A stretch of DNA of 64,000 nt from an uncultured beta proteobacterium (lineage in GTDB: Bacteria; Pseudomonadota; Gammaproteobacteria; Burkholderiales; SG8-39): assembly GCA_902826155.1 (NCBI GenBank), contig CADEDU010000002.1:11369-75368 (forward strand), in the 5' to 3' direction. Within the stretch, counting starts at the first letter, position 1, and each line of letters begins with the position of its first letter. Shown here piece by piece: positions 47,140 through 54,932 of the stretch. A program made the translations under genes and the position numbers. The notes beneath the pieces were generated by a model. It did not search any database. It saw only the letters and a program-made list of their open reading frames with translations, and was not told the origin of the DNA.

Positions 47140-48432
47140 ATGCTGATCGGCATCATCGGCCTGGCGATCCTGCTTGCGCTCGCGCTCGCCGGCGTGCCGC
47201 TCGGTTTCGCCTTCATCCTGATCGGCCTGGCCGGCTTCTCGATCGTGCGCGGCAGTTGGGACGCCGGGCTGGTCATGGCCGGGCAACAGATCTTCGATGT
47301 AGCCACCAACGCGAACCTGGTGGTGATTCCGCTGTTCATCCTGATGGGCGAGTTCATCCATCGTGCGCGACTGTCGACCGAGCTGTACGACGCGGCCAAC
47401 GCGCTGCTCGGGCATCGCCGCGGTGGCCTTGCAATGAGCACCATCGGTGCCTGCGCCGGCTTCGCCTCGGTGTGCGGCTCGTCGCTCGCCACCGCCGCGA
47501 CGATGTCGAAGGTGGCGATGCCCTCGATGCGCCGCTATCGCTACGCCGACAGCCTGTCGTCGGGCTCGATCGCCGCTGGCGGAACGCTGGGCATCCTGAT
47601 CCCACCTAGCGTGCCGATGGTGATCTACGGCCTGCTTGCCGAGGCCGACATCGGCAAGCTGTTCATTGCCGGCATCGTGCCCGGCGTTCTGCTCACCATC
47701 CTGTTCATCGCCGCGATCGCGATTCAGGTCCGATTCAGCCCAGAGTTAGGTCCACCGGGCGAGCGCATTCCGTGGGCGGCGCGCTGGCGTGCGATTTCGC
47801 GTATCTGGGGCATCGCCTTGTTGTTCGTCGTCATCATCGGCGGCATCTACTTCGGCGTGTTCACGCCCACCGAGGCTGCGGGCGTCGGGGCCGCGGGCGC
47901 GTTCCTGTTCGCGATCACGCACGGCAAGGTGCGCATGGCCGGCATCATGGACGCGCTGCTCGACGCCGGCCGCACCTCGGGAATGATCTTCCTGGTGGCC
48001 TACGGCGCGCTGATCTTCTCCAACTTCATCAATCTCGCCGGCTTCACTCAGGCGATGGTGACCTGGCTCGAAGGTCTGCACCTGCCCGGCATGGGCATCG
48101 TACTGGCGATGTGCTTCATCTACATCGTGCTGGGCTGCGTGTTCGACAGCCTGGCGATGATCCTGCTCACCATTCCGATCTTCGTGCCGATCCTGGCGCC
48201 GTTCAACATCGATCTGATCTGGTTCGGCATCGTCGTCATCATCGTCGTCGAACTCGGGCTGATCACGCCGCCGATCGGCATGAACGTGTTCGTGGTGCAA
48301 TCGACGATCCAGAACGTGAGCGTGTGGACCGTGTTCCGCGGTGTGTGGCCATTCATCGTTGCGATGCTGGTGGGCCTGGCACTGATCCTTGCGTTCCCAC
48401 CGATCGCGACGGGGCTGGTGAAGCTGATGTGA
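47140..48432 (+). CDS. TRAP transporter large permease, set 1 (DctM type)
   Basis: A 430-residue inner-membrane permease with twelve-odd spans that carries substrate with Na+ or H+. DctM signatures include NLVVIPLFILMGEFI, ACAGFASVCGSSLATAATMSKVAMPSM and GTLGILIPPSVPMVIYG, and LITPPIGMNVFVV near the C-terminus. It ends 19 bp from the convergent HIU-hydrolase-like gene. It completes set 1. Confidence 0.93.
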   Translation: MLIGIIGLAILLALALAGVPLGFAFILIGLAGFSIVRGSWDAGLVMAGQQIFDVATNANLVVIPLFILMGEFIHRARLSTELYDAANALLGHRRGGLAMSTIGACAGFASVCGSSLATAATMSKVAMPSMRRYRYADSLSSGSIAAGGTLGILIPPSVPMVIYGLLAEADIGKLFIAGIVPGVLLTILFIAAIAIQVRFSPELGPPGERIPWAARWRAISRIWGIALLFVVIIGGIYFGVFTPTEAAGVGAAGAFLFAITHGKVRMAGIMDALLDAGRTSGMIFLVAYGALIFSNFINLAGFTQAMVTWLEGLHLPGMGIVLAMCFIYIVLGCVFDSLAMILLTIPIFVPILAPFNIDLIWFGIVVIIVVELGLITPPIGMNVFVVQSTIQNVSVWTVFRGVWPFIVAMLVGLALILAFPPIATGLVKLM

Positions 48433-48451
48433 AGCGCTTGATCGCGCGCCG

Positions 48452-48802
48452 CTACGCCCCACCTCGAAAGCACGAATAGCCCCACGGCGTCACCTTGAAC
48501 GGCAGGTGGTAGTGCTGCGCCTGATCGCCGACGCCGAAGCGATAGTTAACGACGTCGAGAAACGGCACCGCGGGCAGCGTGATGCCCGCGCCGCGGTAGT
48601 AGTCGGCAACGTGGAAGAGCACCTCCAGATAGCCCGGTGCGAAGCGCGCGTTCAATGCCGCATCATCGAGCAGCCCGCGCTCGTTGATCGCACCGGCGCA
48701 CAGCAGCTTGCGCTCGGACGTGCAGCTGAACACTTCGACGCGCATGCCGGCGGCGACCAGTCCGCGCGAAACATCGACAACATGGATGGAGATTCCGGGC
48801 AT
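48452..48802 (-). CDS. 5-hydroxyisourate hydrolase-like protein, cytoplasmic and divergent
   Basis: A 116-residue transthyretin-fold protein without a signal peptide. True HIU hydrolases use an N-terminal His, an Arg in an ADGR motif, a late His and a C-terminal YRGS. Here His7 (SIHVVD) and His97/99 (QHYHLP) remain, but the Arg position is Leu44 (NERGLL) and the tail is FRGGA. Activity on 5-hydroxyisourate is therefore doubtful or altered. It is last in the leftward GntR-uraD operon. Two exported relatives lie at 57441 and 57926. Confidence 0.85.
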   Translation of the reverse strand: MPGISIHVVDVSRGLVAAGMRVEVFSCTSERKLLCAGAINERGLLDDAALNARFAPGYLEVLFHVADYYRGAGITLPAVPFLDVVNYRFGVGDQAQHYHLPFKVTPWGYSCFRGGA

Positions 48803-48852
48803 CGGTTCGCCTTGCTCTTCAACGGGTACGTATCGGCTCGACGGCCGCGCTG

Positions 48853-49830
48853 TCAGTTCAGCTTCGCGCCGGAAGCTTTCACCGCCGGCTGAAATTCGGT
48901 CACCTGCTTCTGCACGAACGCGGTGAAGGCGGCGGGCGTCATCTTGGTGACCAGGAAACCCCACTCTTCCATGCGCGTGATGATCTTGGCATCGTTCAGC
49001 GCTTCGCCCACCGCTGCGTTGAGTTTATTGATCGCGGCGGCCGGCATGTTGGCCGGACCTGAAATGCCAACGAAGTTCTCCGCGACCAGTTTCGGGTGGC
49101 CCAGTTCGGTCACCAACGGAATGTCGGGCGCAACCTTGGCGCGCGTCGTTCCGGTCAACGCGATCACGCGCAGCTTGCCCTGCTTGGCGAACTCCCACAC
49201 CTCGGGCAGCGTGTTGACGCCCAGGTGAAGCTGCCCGCCCAGCATGTCCTGGAACATCGGCGCCGAGCCCTTGTAGGCGATGTGCTCCATCTTGAGACCG
49301 AGTTGCCCCTTGAACATCTCGCCGACGATGTGACCGATCGAGCCGCCGCCGCCCGAACCATACGGAACCGGCTTGCCTTGCGCCTTGATCCAGTCGACGA
49401 GTTGCGGCCACGAAGTGACCGGGATCGTGGTCGAGACGAAGAACGCGTTGGGCACCGTGCCGATCATCGCGACGTGCGCGAAATCCTTCATCGGATCGTA
49501 GGGCGCGACGTCGAACAGATACGGTGCAATCGAGATCGGCGCGCTGTTCGCGACGAACAACGTATGCGCGGCATCGTTGGCCGCGAGCACCGCCTTTGCG
49601 CCGATCGTCGTGCCGCCGCCTGGACGGTTCTCCACCAAAACGTTCTGCTTGAGTTTCTCGCCCAGCGCCGGCGCGACCAGCCGCGCTACGAGGTCGCTCG
49701 CGCCACCTGGCGGAAACGGCACCACCAACCGGACCGGACGATTGGGCCATTCCTGCGCCGACACGCCCAACGACAATGCGCCGACTACCAGACCCAACGT
49801 GCAAGCCAAACCAACGCGGAAAAGCTTCAT
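48853..49830 (-). CDS. Bug family (TTT) periplasmic substrate-binding protein
   Basis: A 325-residue exported binding protein with signal peptide (1-25, GVSAQEWP) and Bug core VRLVVPFPPGGASDLVARLVAP and ENRPGGGTTIGAKAVLAAN. Unlike the other three in this window it sits within a catabolic operon, between the deaminase and the HIU-hydrolase-like genes. It may bind the pathway substrate as a sensor or feed an unlinked TctAB permease (inference). Confidence 0.9.
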   Translation of the reverse strand: MKLFRVGLACTLGLVVGALSLGVSAQEWPNRPVRLVVPFPPGGASDLVARLVAPALGEKLKQNVLVENRPGGGTTIGAKAVLAANDAAHTLFVANSAPISIAPYLFDVAPYDPMKDFAHVAMIGTVPNAFFVSTTIPVTSWPQLVDWIKAQGKPVPYGSGGGGSIGHIVGEMFKGQLGLKMEHIAYKGSAPMFQDMLGGQLHLGVNTLPEVWEFAKQGKLRVIALTGTTRAKVAPDIPLVTELGHPKLVAENFVGISGPANMPAAAINKLNAAVGEALNDAKIITRMEEWGFLVTKMTPAAFTAFVQKQVTEFQPAVKASGAKLN

Positions 49831-49857
49831 GCCCGTACCCCCTCCATCAAGAGCGTC

Positions 49858-50352
49858 TCAACGATCGAAAAACGCGCGTTCCGCTTCGTCCTGCAGCAGC
49901 GGTCCGCTCACCCGGACCGGGTGATTCCCGCTTGCCAGCACGGTGCGGCAGTCAAGCAATGACGGTTCGGCATCCGACGGGTCGAGCCGGTTCATGGTCG
50001 CCACGTCGAGCGCGAACACCACCCGCACCGCGCCTGACCAGTAGATGGCGCCGGCACACATCGGACAAGGCTCGCCGCTCGCATACACCGTACTGCCGCG
50101 AAGCGCCACGGTACCAAGCTTGCGCGAGGCTTCGCGCAGCAGATTGAGTTCGGCGTGTCCGGTGATGTCGTGCTCGCTCACCTGCGTGTTGCCCGACTCG
50201 TGCAATACCGAGCCATCCGCACCCACCAGAACAGCGCCGTAGGGTTTGTCGCCGCGCCGGAAAGCATCGCGCGAGCGAGCGATTGCCAGACGCAGATGGC
50301 GATGGTCAGTGTCGGTGTTGGGCGTGTTGTTCATATACGGCGATGATGGCAT
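49858..50352 (-). CDS. nucleoside/nucleobase deaminase, CDA fold
   Basis: A 164-residue zinc deaminase. The motif TGHAELNLL (His66, catalytic Glu68) and EPCPMCAGAI (Cys96, Cys99) form the zinc site of the cytidine deaminase superfamily. Length and sequence resemble guanine deaminase/tRNA-adenosine deaminase-type proteins; the exact amine substrate is not decided by these motifs. Start ATG at 50352 or the Met at 50334; neither has a strong ribosome site. Beside uraD, deamination of a purine is the natural reading (inference). Confidence 0.88.
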   Translation of the reverse strand: MPSSPYMNNTPNTDTDHRHLRLAIARSRDAFRRGDKPYGAVLVGADGSVLHESGNTQVSEHDITGHAELNLLREASRKLGTVALRGSTVYASGEPCPMCAGAIYWSGAVRVVFALDVATMNRLDPSDAEPSLLDCRTVLASGNHPVRVSGPLLQDEAERAFFDR

Positions 50353-50369
50353 GAAGAAGCGTTCGACGA

Positions 50370-50882
50370 CTAAGGCGCAACCAGGTCGTCCAGCCGCAGC
50401 CGCGTGATCCGGTACACCTGCTCCAGGCAGGCCGCCATCTCCTCGTCGACCGAGAGCGTCAAGCGCCGCTCGAATTCCGCGAAGATCTGCGACTTGTCGT
50501 GCAGGCGCGCGGCAATGATGAACGGAAAGCCGAAGCGCCTGCCGTGCTCGGCATTGAGCGAGGCGATGCGCTCCATCTCGTCGCGACTCAATGCTGTGAG
50601 GCCCGCTTTGAGCTGCTCGCCGGTCGACTCGGGTGTGAGCGAATGGGTCTGCGCCTCGCGACCCGCCAGCTCCGGATGGGCCCGCAGCAGCGCCAGCTGC
50701 TCCTCGGCCGACGCGCCGCGCACCACTCCGACCATCGCGGCATGCAGTGCATCGACATCGGCGAACGGCTTGCGGACGAATGCGCGCTCGGCGATCCAGG
50801 GCGAGTGCTCGAACACCCGCCCGAAGGCAGCGCCGAATTCACGCGCGCCCATCGCGTTGATGGCCACCATGGACAGTTTCAC
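50370..50882 (-). CDS. uraD: 2-oxo-4-hydroxy-4-carboxy-5-ureidoimidazoline (OHCU) decarboxylase
   Basis: A 170-residue helical enzyme that decarboxylates OHCU to (S)-allantoin, the step after HIU hydrolase. The motifs LLRAHPELAGREAQ and EHGRRFGFPFIIAARLHDKSQI, with the SREMERIASLN-like lead (SRDEMERIASLN), are diagnostic. Start is GTG at 50882 overlapping the GntR stop (GTGA). Its presence is the firmest sign that this operon degrades a urate-like compound. Confidence 0.93.
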   Translation of the reverse strand: MKLSMVAINAMGAREFGAAFGRVFEHSPWIAERAFVRKPFADVDALHAAMVGVVRGASAEEQLALLRAHPELAGREAQTHSLTPESTGEQLKAGLTALSRDEMERIASLNAEHGRRFGFPFIIAARLHDKSQIFAEFERRLTLSVDEEMAACLEQVYRITRLRLDDLVAP

Positions 50883-51631
50883 GCGAACGCCTCTTGCAGA
50901 TCGAGTGGTGCGGCCTGACGCATTTCCAGACGCAGGCAGGATTCGACTTCGTTGAGATGGTGCAGCATCAGGCGCGCGGCTTTCGCCGCATCGCGCGCCT
51001 CGATCGCCGCGAGGATTGCCGCATGATCATCGCCGCGGCACGCAGGCATGGCCGGCGCGTCGTAGAGGTGGATCGCGATCGAGGTGATCGACTCCAGTTC
51101 GCGGAGCGTCTTGAGCAGCAACGCGTTGCCGTGCAACTCGGCGAGCAGCAGATGGAATTCGCCCGACAGGCGAACCAACGCACGCCGATCGTCCGCGCGG
51201 CGGGCCGCAGCCTCCGCGTTGCCATGGGCACGCAGTCGCATCAGTCCGGCGCGATCGATCGACTTGGCCACCTGCTGCACCAGCGGCGGCTCGATCATAC
51301 GGCGCAGTTCGAACAGATCGCGCGTCTGCTCGATGGTCGGCTCGGCCACGAACGCACCGCGATTGGGCTGCAACGTCACCACGCCCTCGTGCGCCAGACG
51401 CGCGAGCGCCTGGCGGATACGCGCGCGGCTCGCGCCCAGCGCGGCGCAGAGTTTCTCCTCGACGAGTTGTGCGCCGGGCGCGATGCGATGCTCGACGATG
51501 GCGCTGAAGATGCGATCGTAGATGGTCTCGAGCGACGCGTCGCGGGCCGGGCGCCGACGCGGCGCGCGCCTGAGCGCTTCGGGCTCTGCGCGGCGATTCA
51601 TGCTGCGCGCCCCATGCCGCACTGCCACCAT
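50879..51631 (-). CDS. GntR family (FCD) transcriptional regulator
   Basis: A 250-residue repressor-type regulator. The N-terminal winged helix (about 34-100) contains LVEEKLCAALGASRARIRQALARLAHEGVVTLQPNRGAFVAEPT. The C-terminal FCD ligand domain (about 108-225) contains GEFHLLLAELHGNALLLKTL and a metal-binding His pair near HAAILAAIEARDA. It is first in the leftward operon with uraD and divergent from TRAP set 2; a perfect 20-bp palindrome between them is the likely operator. The start could also be the Met at 51601. Confidence 0.9.
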   Translation of the reverse strand: MVAVRHGARSMNRRAEPEALRRAPRRRPARDASLETIYDRIFSAIVEHRIAPGAQLVEEKLCAALGASRARIRQALARLAHEGVVTLQPNRGAFVAEPTIEQTRDLFELRRMIEPPLVQQVAKSIDRAGLMRLRAHGNAEAAARRADDRRALVRLSGEFHLLLAELHGNALLLKTLRELESITSIAIHLYDAPAMPACRGDDHAAILAAIEARDAAKAARLMLHHLNEVESCLRLEMRQAAPLDLQEAFA

Positions 51632-51699
51632 GCGACCGAACTCGACTGAACCCTGCTCATGTTGCCTGTACCCATGACCGGGCGATGTTAGTCAGATTG

Positions 51700-51714
51700 G
51701 TTGACAATATCAAC
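51700..51714. promoter_or_regulatory. GTTGA-n5-TCAAC inverted repeat
   Basis: Inverted repeat adjoining the larger palindrome in the divergent gntR/TRAP set 2 region. It includes TTGACA, a possible -35 element for rightward transcription, although no good -10 follows at the ideal spacing. It may be a second, weaker operator half. Confidence 0.35.
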
Positions 51715-51734
51715 GCGGATTGTCGACAATCCGC
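51715..51734. promoter_or_regulatory. perfect 20-bp palindrome, likely GntR-family operator
   Basis: GCGGATTGTCGACAATCCGC is its own complement. The core TTGTCGACAA is the kind of site bound by FCD-type GntR regulators (TTGTnnACAA-like). It lies 81-100 bp upstream of the regulator start at 51631 and about 140 bp from the TRAP binding-protein start, so one site could control both directions. Confidence 0.7.
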
Positions 51735-51872
51735 TCGACAAAGGTTGCGAACGACGGTCGACGTAGCGGCACGCTTCTTGCGAAGTCTTGCGAAATCTCC
51801 TGCAGATTAGCAGCAGCCCGCATCGAGATACCGAAGAACGATTCGCTATCAGAACCGAAGGAAGGAGAACCC

Positions 51873-52925
51873 ATGCAACGCCATCCCCTCGCGCCCCTGG
51901 CTGGTGCGTTTTTCGCCGCGATGCTTTCCTGTGGTGCGCTCGCTGATCCGAACACGATGCGCATTGCCGGCAACTTCTCATCCAACGGCAAGCACGTCGA
52001 CGGCATCGAGCGGCCGTTCTTCAACGGCTTGCCCAAGGCCACCGGCGTGAACATGAAGGTCAACTACAACCCGATGGACGTGGTCAACGTGCAGGCCGCC
52101 GACGCGCTGCGCTTGCTGCGTGCGGGCACCTTCGACGTGATGTCGGTGCAGATCGGCATGGCTTCACGCGACGATCCGTTCTTCGAGGGCATCGATCTGA
52201 TGGGCGTGGCCACCGACATGGGCCAGTTGCGCAAAGTGGTCGAGGCCTATCGCGAAGCATTCGATCAACGGCTGCAGGCGCGCTTCAATGCCAAAGCCAT
52301 GACGCTGTGGCCGTTCGGACCGCAGGTGTTCTGGTGCAATTCGGCCATCACCAAGATCGACGATCTGAAGGGCTTGAAGGTTCGCAGCTTCACTCCGTCG
52401 ATGGCCGCGCTGGTGCAGCACTTCGGCGGTACGCCGATCACGCTCCAGTTCAGCGAGGTGTATCCGGCACTGCAACGCGGCGTCGCCAACTGCGGCGTCA
52501 CCTCCCCCACCTCGGGCAACACCGGCAAGTGGGGTGAAGTCACCACCCATTTTCTCCCGCTCGCAGTGTCCGGATCGGTGCAGGGCCACTTCATGAACCT
52601 GGCTTACTGGAAGCAGTTTTCGCCGGAGTCGCAGAACAAGCTCCTGGCGGAGTTCAAGCGGATGGAAGATCAGATGTGGGAGCTCGCCAACACGTCGAAT
52701 GCCGACGCGGTGAATTGCACGGTCGACAAGGAGTCGTGCAAGGACCACACCCGGTTCAAGCTCAAGCTGGTGGAGGTCACCGCGGCCGATCAGCAGAAGA
52801 TCAAGGACGCCGTCACCAAGGTGGTGCTGCCGATCTGGAAGAACACCTGCAACAAGGTCGACCCGAAATGCGCCGAGACGTGGAACAACACCGCGGGCAA
52901 GGTCGCCGGGTTCCGGATCGAGTAG
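51873..52925 (+). CDS. TRAP transporter periplasmic binding protein, set 2 (DctP type)
   Basis: A 350-residue exported binding protein. Signal peptide about 1-25 (GALADPN) and DctP fold with the hinge LKGLKVRSFTPSMAALVQHFGGTPITLQFSEVYPALQRG. It has four C-terminal cysteines in two C-x6-C pairs (282/289 and 326/333), plus Cys155 and Cys207, suggesting disulfides uncommon in this family. AAGGAGAAC precedes the ATG. It leads the roughly 10-kb rightward operon opposite the GntR gene. Confidence 0.92.
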   Translation: MQRHPLAPLAGAFFAAMLSCGALADPNTMRIAGNFSSNGKHVDGIERPFFNGLPKATGVNMKVNYNPMDVVNVQAADALRLLRAGTFDVMSVQIGMASRDDPFFEGIDLMGVATDMGQLRKVVEAYREAFDQRLQARFNAKAMTLWPFGPQVFWCNSAITKIDDLKGLKVRSFTPSMAALVQHFGGTPITLQFSEVYPALQRGVANCGVTSPTSGNTGKWGEVTTHFLPLAVSGSVQGHFMNLAYWKQFSPESQNKLLAEFKRMEDQMWELANTSNADAVNCTVDKESCKDHTRFKLKLVEVTAADQQKIKDAVTKVVLPIWKNTCNKVDPKCAETWNNTAGKVAGFRIE

Positions 52926-52974
52926 CACACGCCGCTTCGGGCGCCCCCTTGGGCGCTGCCTAACACTCCCTGTC

Positions 52975-53589
52975 ATGCACGACGACAACCCGGTCAGCCG
53001 GATCGTTCAGCCCGTCGCACGCATTGCCGCGATCCTGTCGGGCTACGCGGTGCTGGCGATCGCGTTCCTGACCGGCATCGAGATCATCGGCCGCAAGTTC
53101 TTCGGCTTCTCGCTGCAAGGTGTCGATGATTACGGCGGCTATGTGCTCGCAATCACCGCAGCCGTAGGGGCGTGCTACACCATGGCGCAGCGCGGACACA
53201 CGCGCATCGATCTGTTCCTGCTGCGCATGCCCAGGGGTGTGCAGCGCTGGCTGAACGTGCTCGCCATGCTCACACTGGCCGCGCTTGCAACGTACTCGGC
53301 GCTGCGTGGCTGGTCAGTGCTGGCCGAGAGCATCGAATTCCAGAGCGTGTCGAGTACGCCGGCGCAGACCCCGCTGTGGGCACCGCAGACGTTGTGGCTC
53401 GCCGGGCTGACGTTGTTCGCCGTATTCGCCATCGCGTATGCCGCACACGCCGTCGTGCTGCTGCTGCGCGGCGCGCCGGAACTCAATCGCTGGTACGGCC
53501 CGCACACCGTGCAAGAGGAACTCGACGAAGAGCTGGCCGCCGCGCGCGACCGTGACATCCACACCGGCACGCCGGCCGACCGCACCTAG
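52975..53589 (+). CDS. TRAP transporter small permease, set 2 (DctQ type)
   Basis: A 204-residue inner-membrane protein with four spans. The family stretch FLTGIEIIGRKFFGFSLQGVDDYGGYVLAITAAVG (from about residue 31) is clear. Its acidic C-terminal tail (VQEELDEELAAARDRD) is longer than usual. Located between the set 2 binding protein and large permease genes. Confidence 0.92.
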   Translation: MHDDNPVSRIVQPVARIAAILSGYAVLAIAFLTGIEIIGRKFFGFSLQGVDDYGGYVLAITAAVGACYTMAQRGHTRIDLFLLRMPRGVQRWLNVLAMLTLAALATYSALRGWSVLAESIEFQSVSSTPAQTPLWAPQTLWLAGLTLFAVFAIAYAAHAVVLLLRGAPELNRWYGPHTVQEELDEELAAARDRDIHTGTPADRT

Positions 53590-53615
53590 CCCCGCACGCG
53601 GAGATCACCGACACC

Positions 53616-54923
53616 ATGGAGATCACCGGCACCCTGATCCTCACCGGCCTGCTCCTGCTCGTCGGCCTGATGGCGATCGGCCTTCATGTCGCCACCGTCA
53701 TGTTCGCGCTAGCCGGGATCGCGTCGGGTCTGTATCTGGGCTCCTCGGCGCTGCTCTCGTTCGGCACCCAATACTGGAGCGCGACCAACAACTACGTGCT
53801 GGTGGCGATCCCGTTGTTCGTGTTGCTGGGCGAATTGCTGGTGCGCGGCGGATTCACCGACCGCATGTACAAGTCGCTCTCCGATTGGCTCAATCCGCTG
53901 CCAGGCGGGCTGTTGCACACCAACATCGGCGCCTCGGCGGTGTTCGCGGCGGTGTCGGGATCGTCGGTGGCCACTGCGGCGACGATCGGCACCGTAGCGA
54001 TCCCGGCGTTTCGCGGCCGCGGGTACAACCCGCGCCTGGTGCTCGGCACCGTCGCGGCTGGTGCGACGCTCGGCATCCTCATCCCGCCGTCGATCAACAT
54101 GATCGTCTACGGCGCCATGACCGGCACCTCGGTCGGACGCCTCTACGCGGCGGGCATCGTCCCGGGCCTGCTGCTCACCGCAATGTTCGTACTCGTGGTC
54201 GTGGTGATGTGCTGGGTCAATCCAGCGTACGCAGGCGCCAAGGAGCCAAGTGTCGCCTTCGCGTTGCGACTGCGGCGGCTGGTGGATCTGTTTCCGCCGC
54301 TGCTGATCTTCGCGCTGGTCATGGGCACGATCTACTTCGGCTGGGCCACCCCCACCGAGGCGGCAGCGGTGGGCGTGCTGGTGGCACTCGCACTGGCCGG
54401 CGCGTTCGGCACGCTGTCGATCCGCATGTTGCACGAGTGCTTCGTCGTCACCATCAGCGTGAGTGCCATGATCATGCTCATCGCGGTGTCGGCGTTCTAC
54501 TTGAATTTCGTGTTGGGCTTGATGGGCGTGCCGCAGGCGATGGCCGAGTTCGTCGGCGGACTGGGCACCACGCCGAATCAGCTGCTGCTGGTGCTCACGA
54601 TCCTCTATCTCATCCTGGGTTGCTTCATGGATGCCCTGGCCATGGTGATCGGCACCATACCGATCGTCATGCCACTGGTGATCGCGCTGAAGATCGATCC
54701 GGTGTGGTTCGGCATCTATCTGGTGCTGATGGCCGAGTTGGCGCTCATCACGCCGCCGGTGGGCATGAATCTCTACGTCGTGCAAGGCATCCGCAAGGAG
54801 GGGTCGATTGCCGACGTGATCATCGGCGTGCTGCCGTTCCTGTTCATGATGTTGCTGCTTGTCGTGATGCTATGGGCGTGGCCCGACATCGCGCTCTGGC
54901 TGCCGCGCGTCTCGTTCGGCTGA
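53616..54923 (+). CDS. TRAP transporter large permease, set 2 (DctM type)
   Basis: A 435-residue inner-membrane permease. DctM signatures include NYVLVAIPLFVLLGELLVRGG, FAAVSGSSVATAATIGTVAIPAF, GATLGILIPPSINMIVYGAMTG and LALITPPVGMNLYVV. It ends 9 bp before the amidohydrolase gene. It imports the substrate handled by the downstream enzymes (inference). Confidence 0.93.
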   Translation: MEITGTLILTGLLLLVGLMAIGLHVATVMFALAGIASGLYLGSSALLSFGTQYWSATNNYVLVAIPLFVLLGELLVRGGFTDRMYKSLSDWLNPLPGGLLHTNIGASAVFAAVSGSSVATAATIGTVAIPAFRGRGYNPRLVLGTVAAGATLGILIPPSINMIVYGAMTGTSVGRLYAAGIVPGLLLTAMFVLVVVVMCWVNPAYAGAKEPSVAFALRLRRLVDLFPPLLIFALVMGTIYFGWATPTEAAAVGVLVALALAGAFGTLSIRMLHECFVVTISVSAMIMLIAVSAFYLNFVLGLMGVPQAMAEFVGGLGTTPNQLLLVLTILYLILGCFMDALAMVIGTIPIVMPLVIALKIDPVWFGIYLVLMAELALITPPVGMNLYVVQGIRKEGSIADVIIGVLPFLFMMLLLVVMLWAWPDIALWLPRVSFG

Positions 54924-54932
54924 GCCTCGGCG

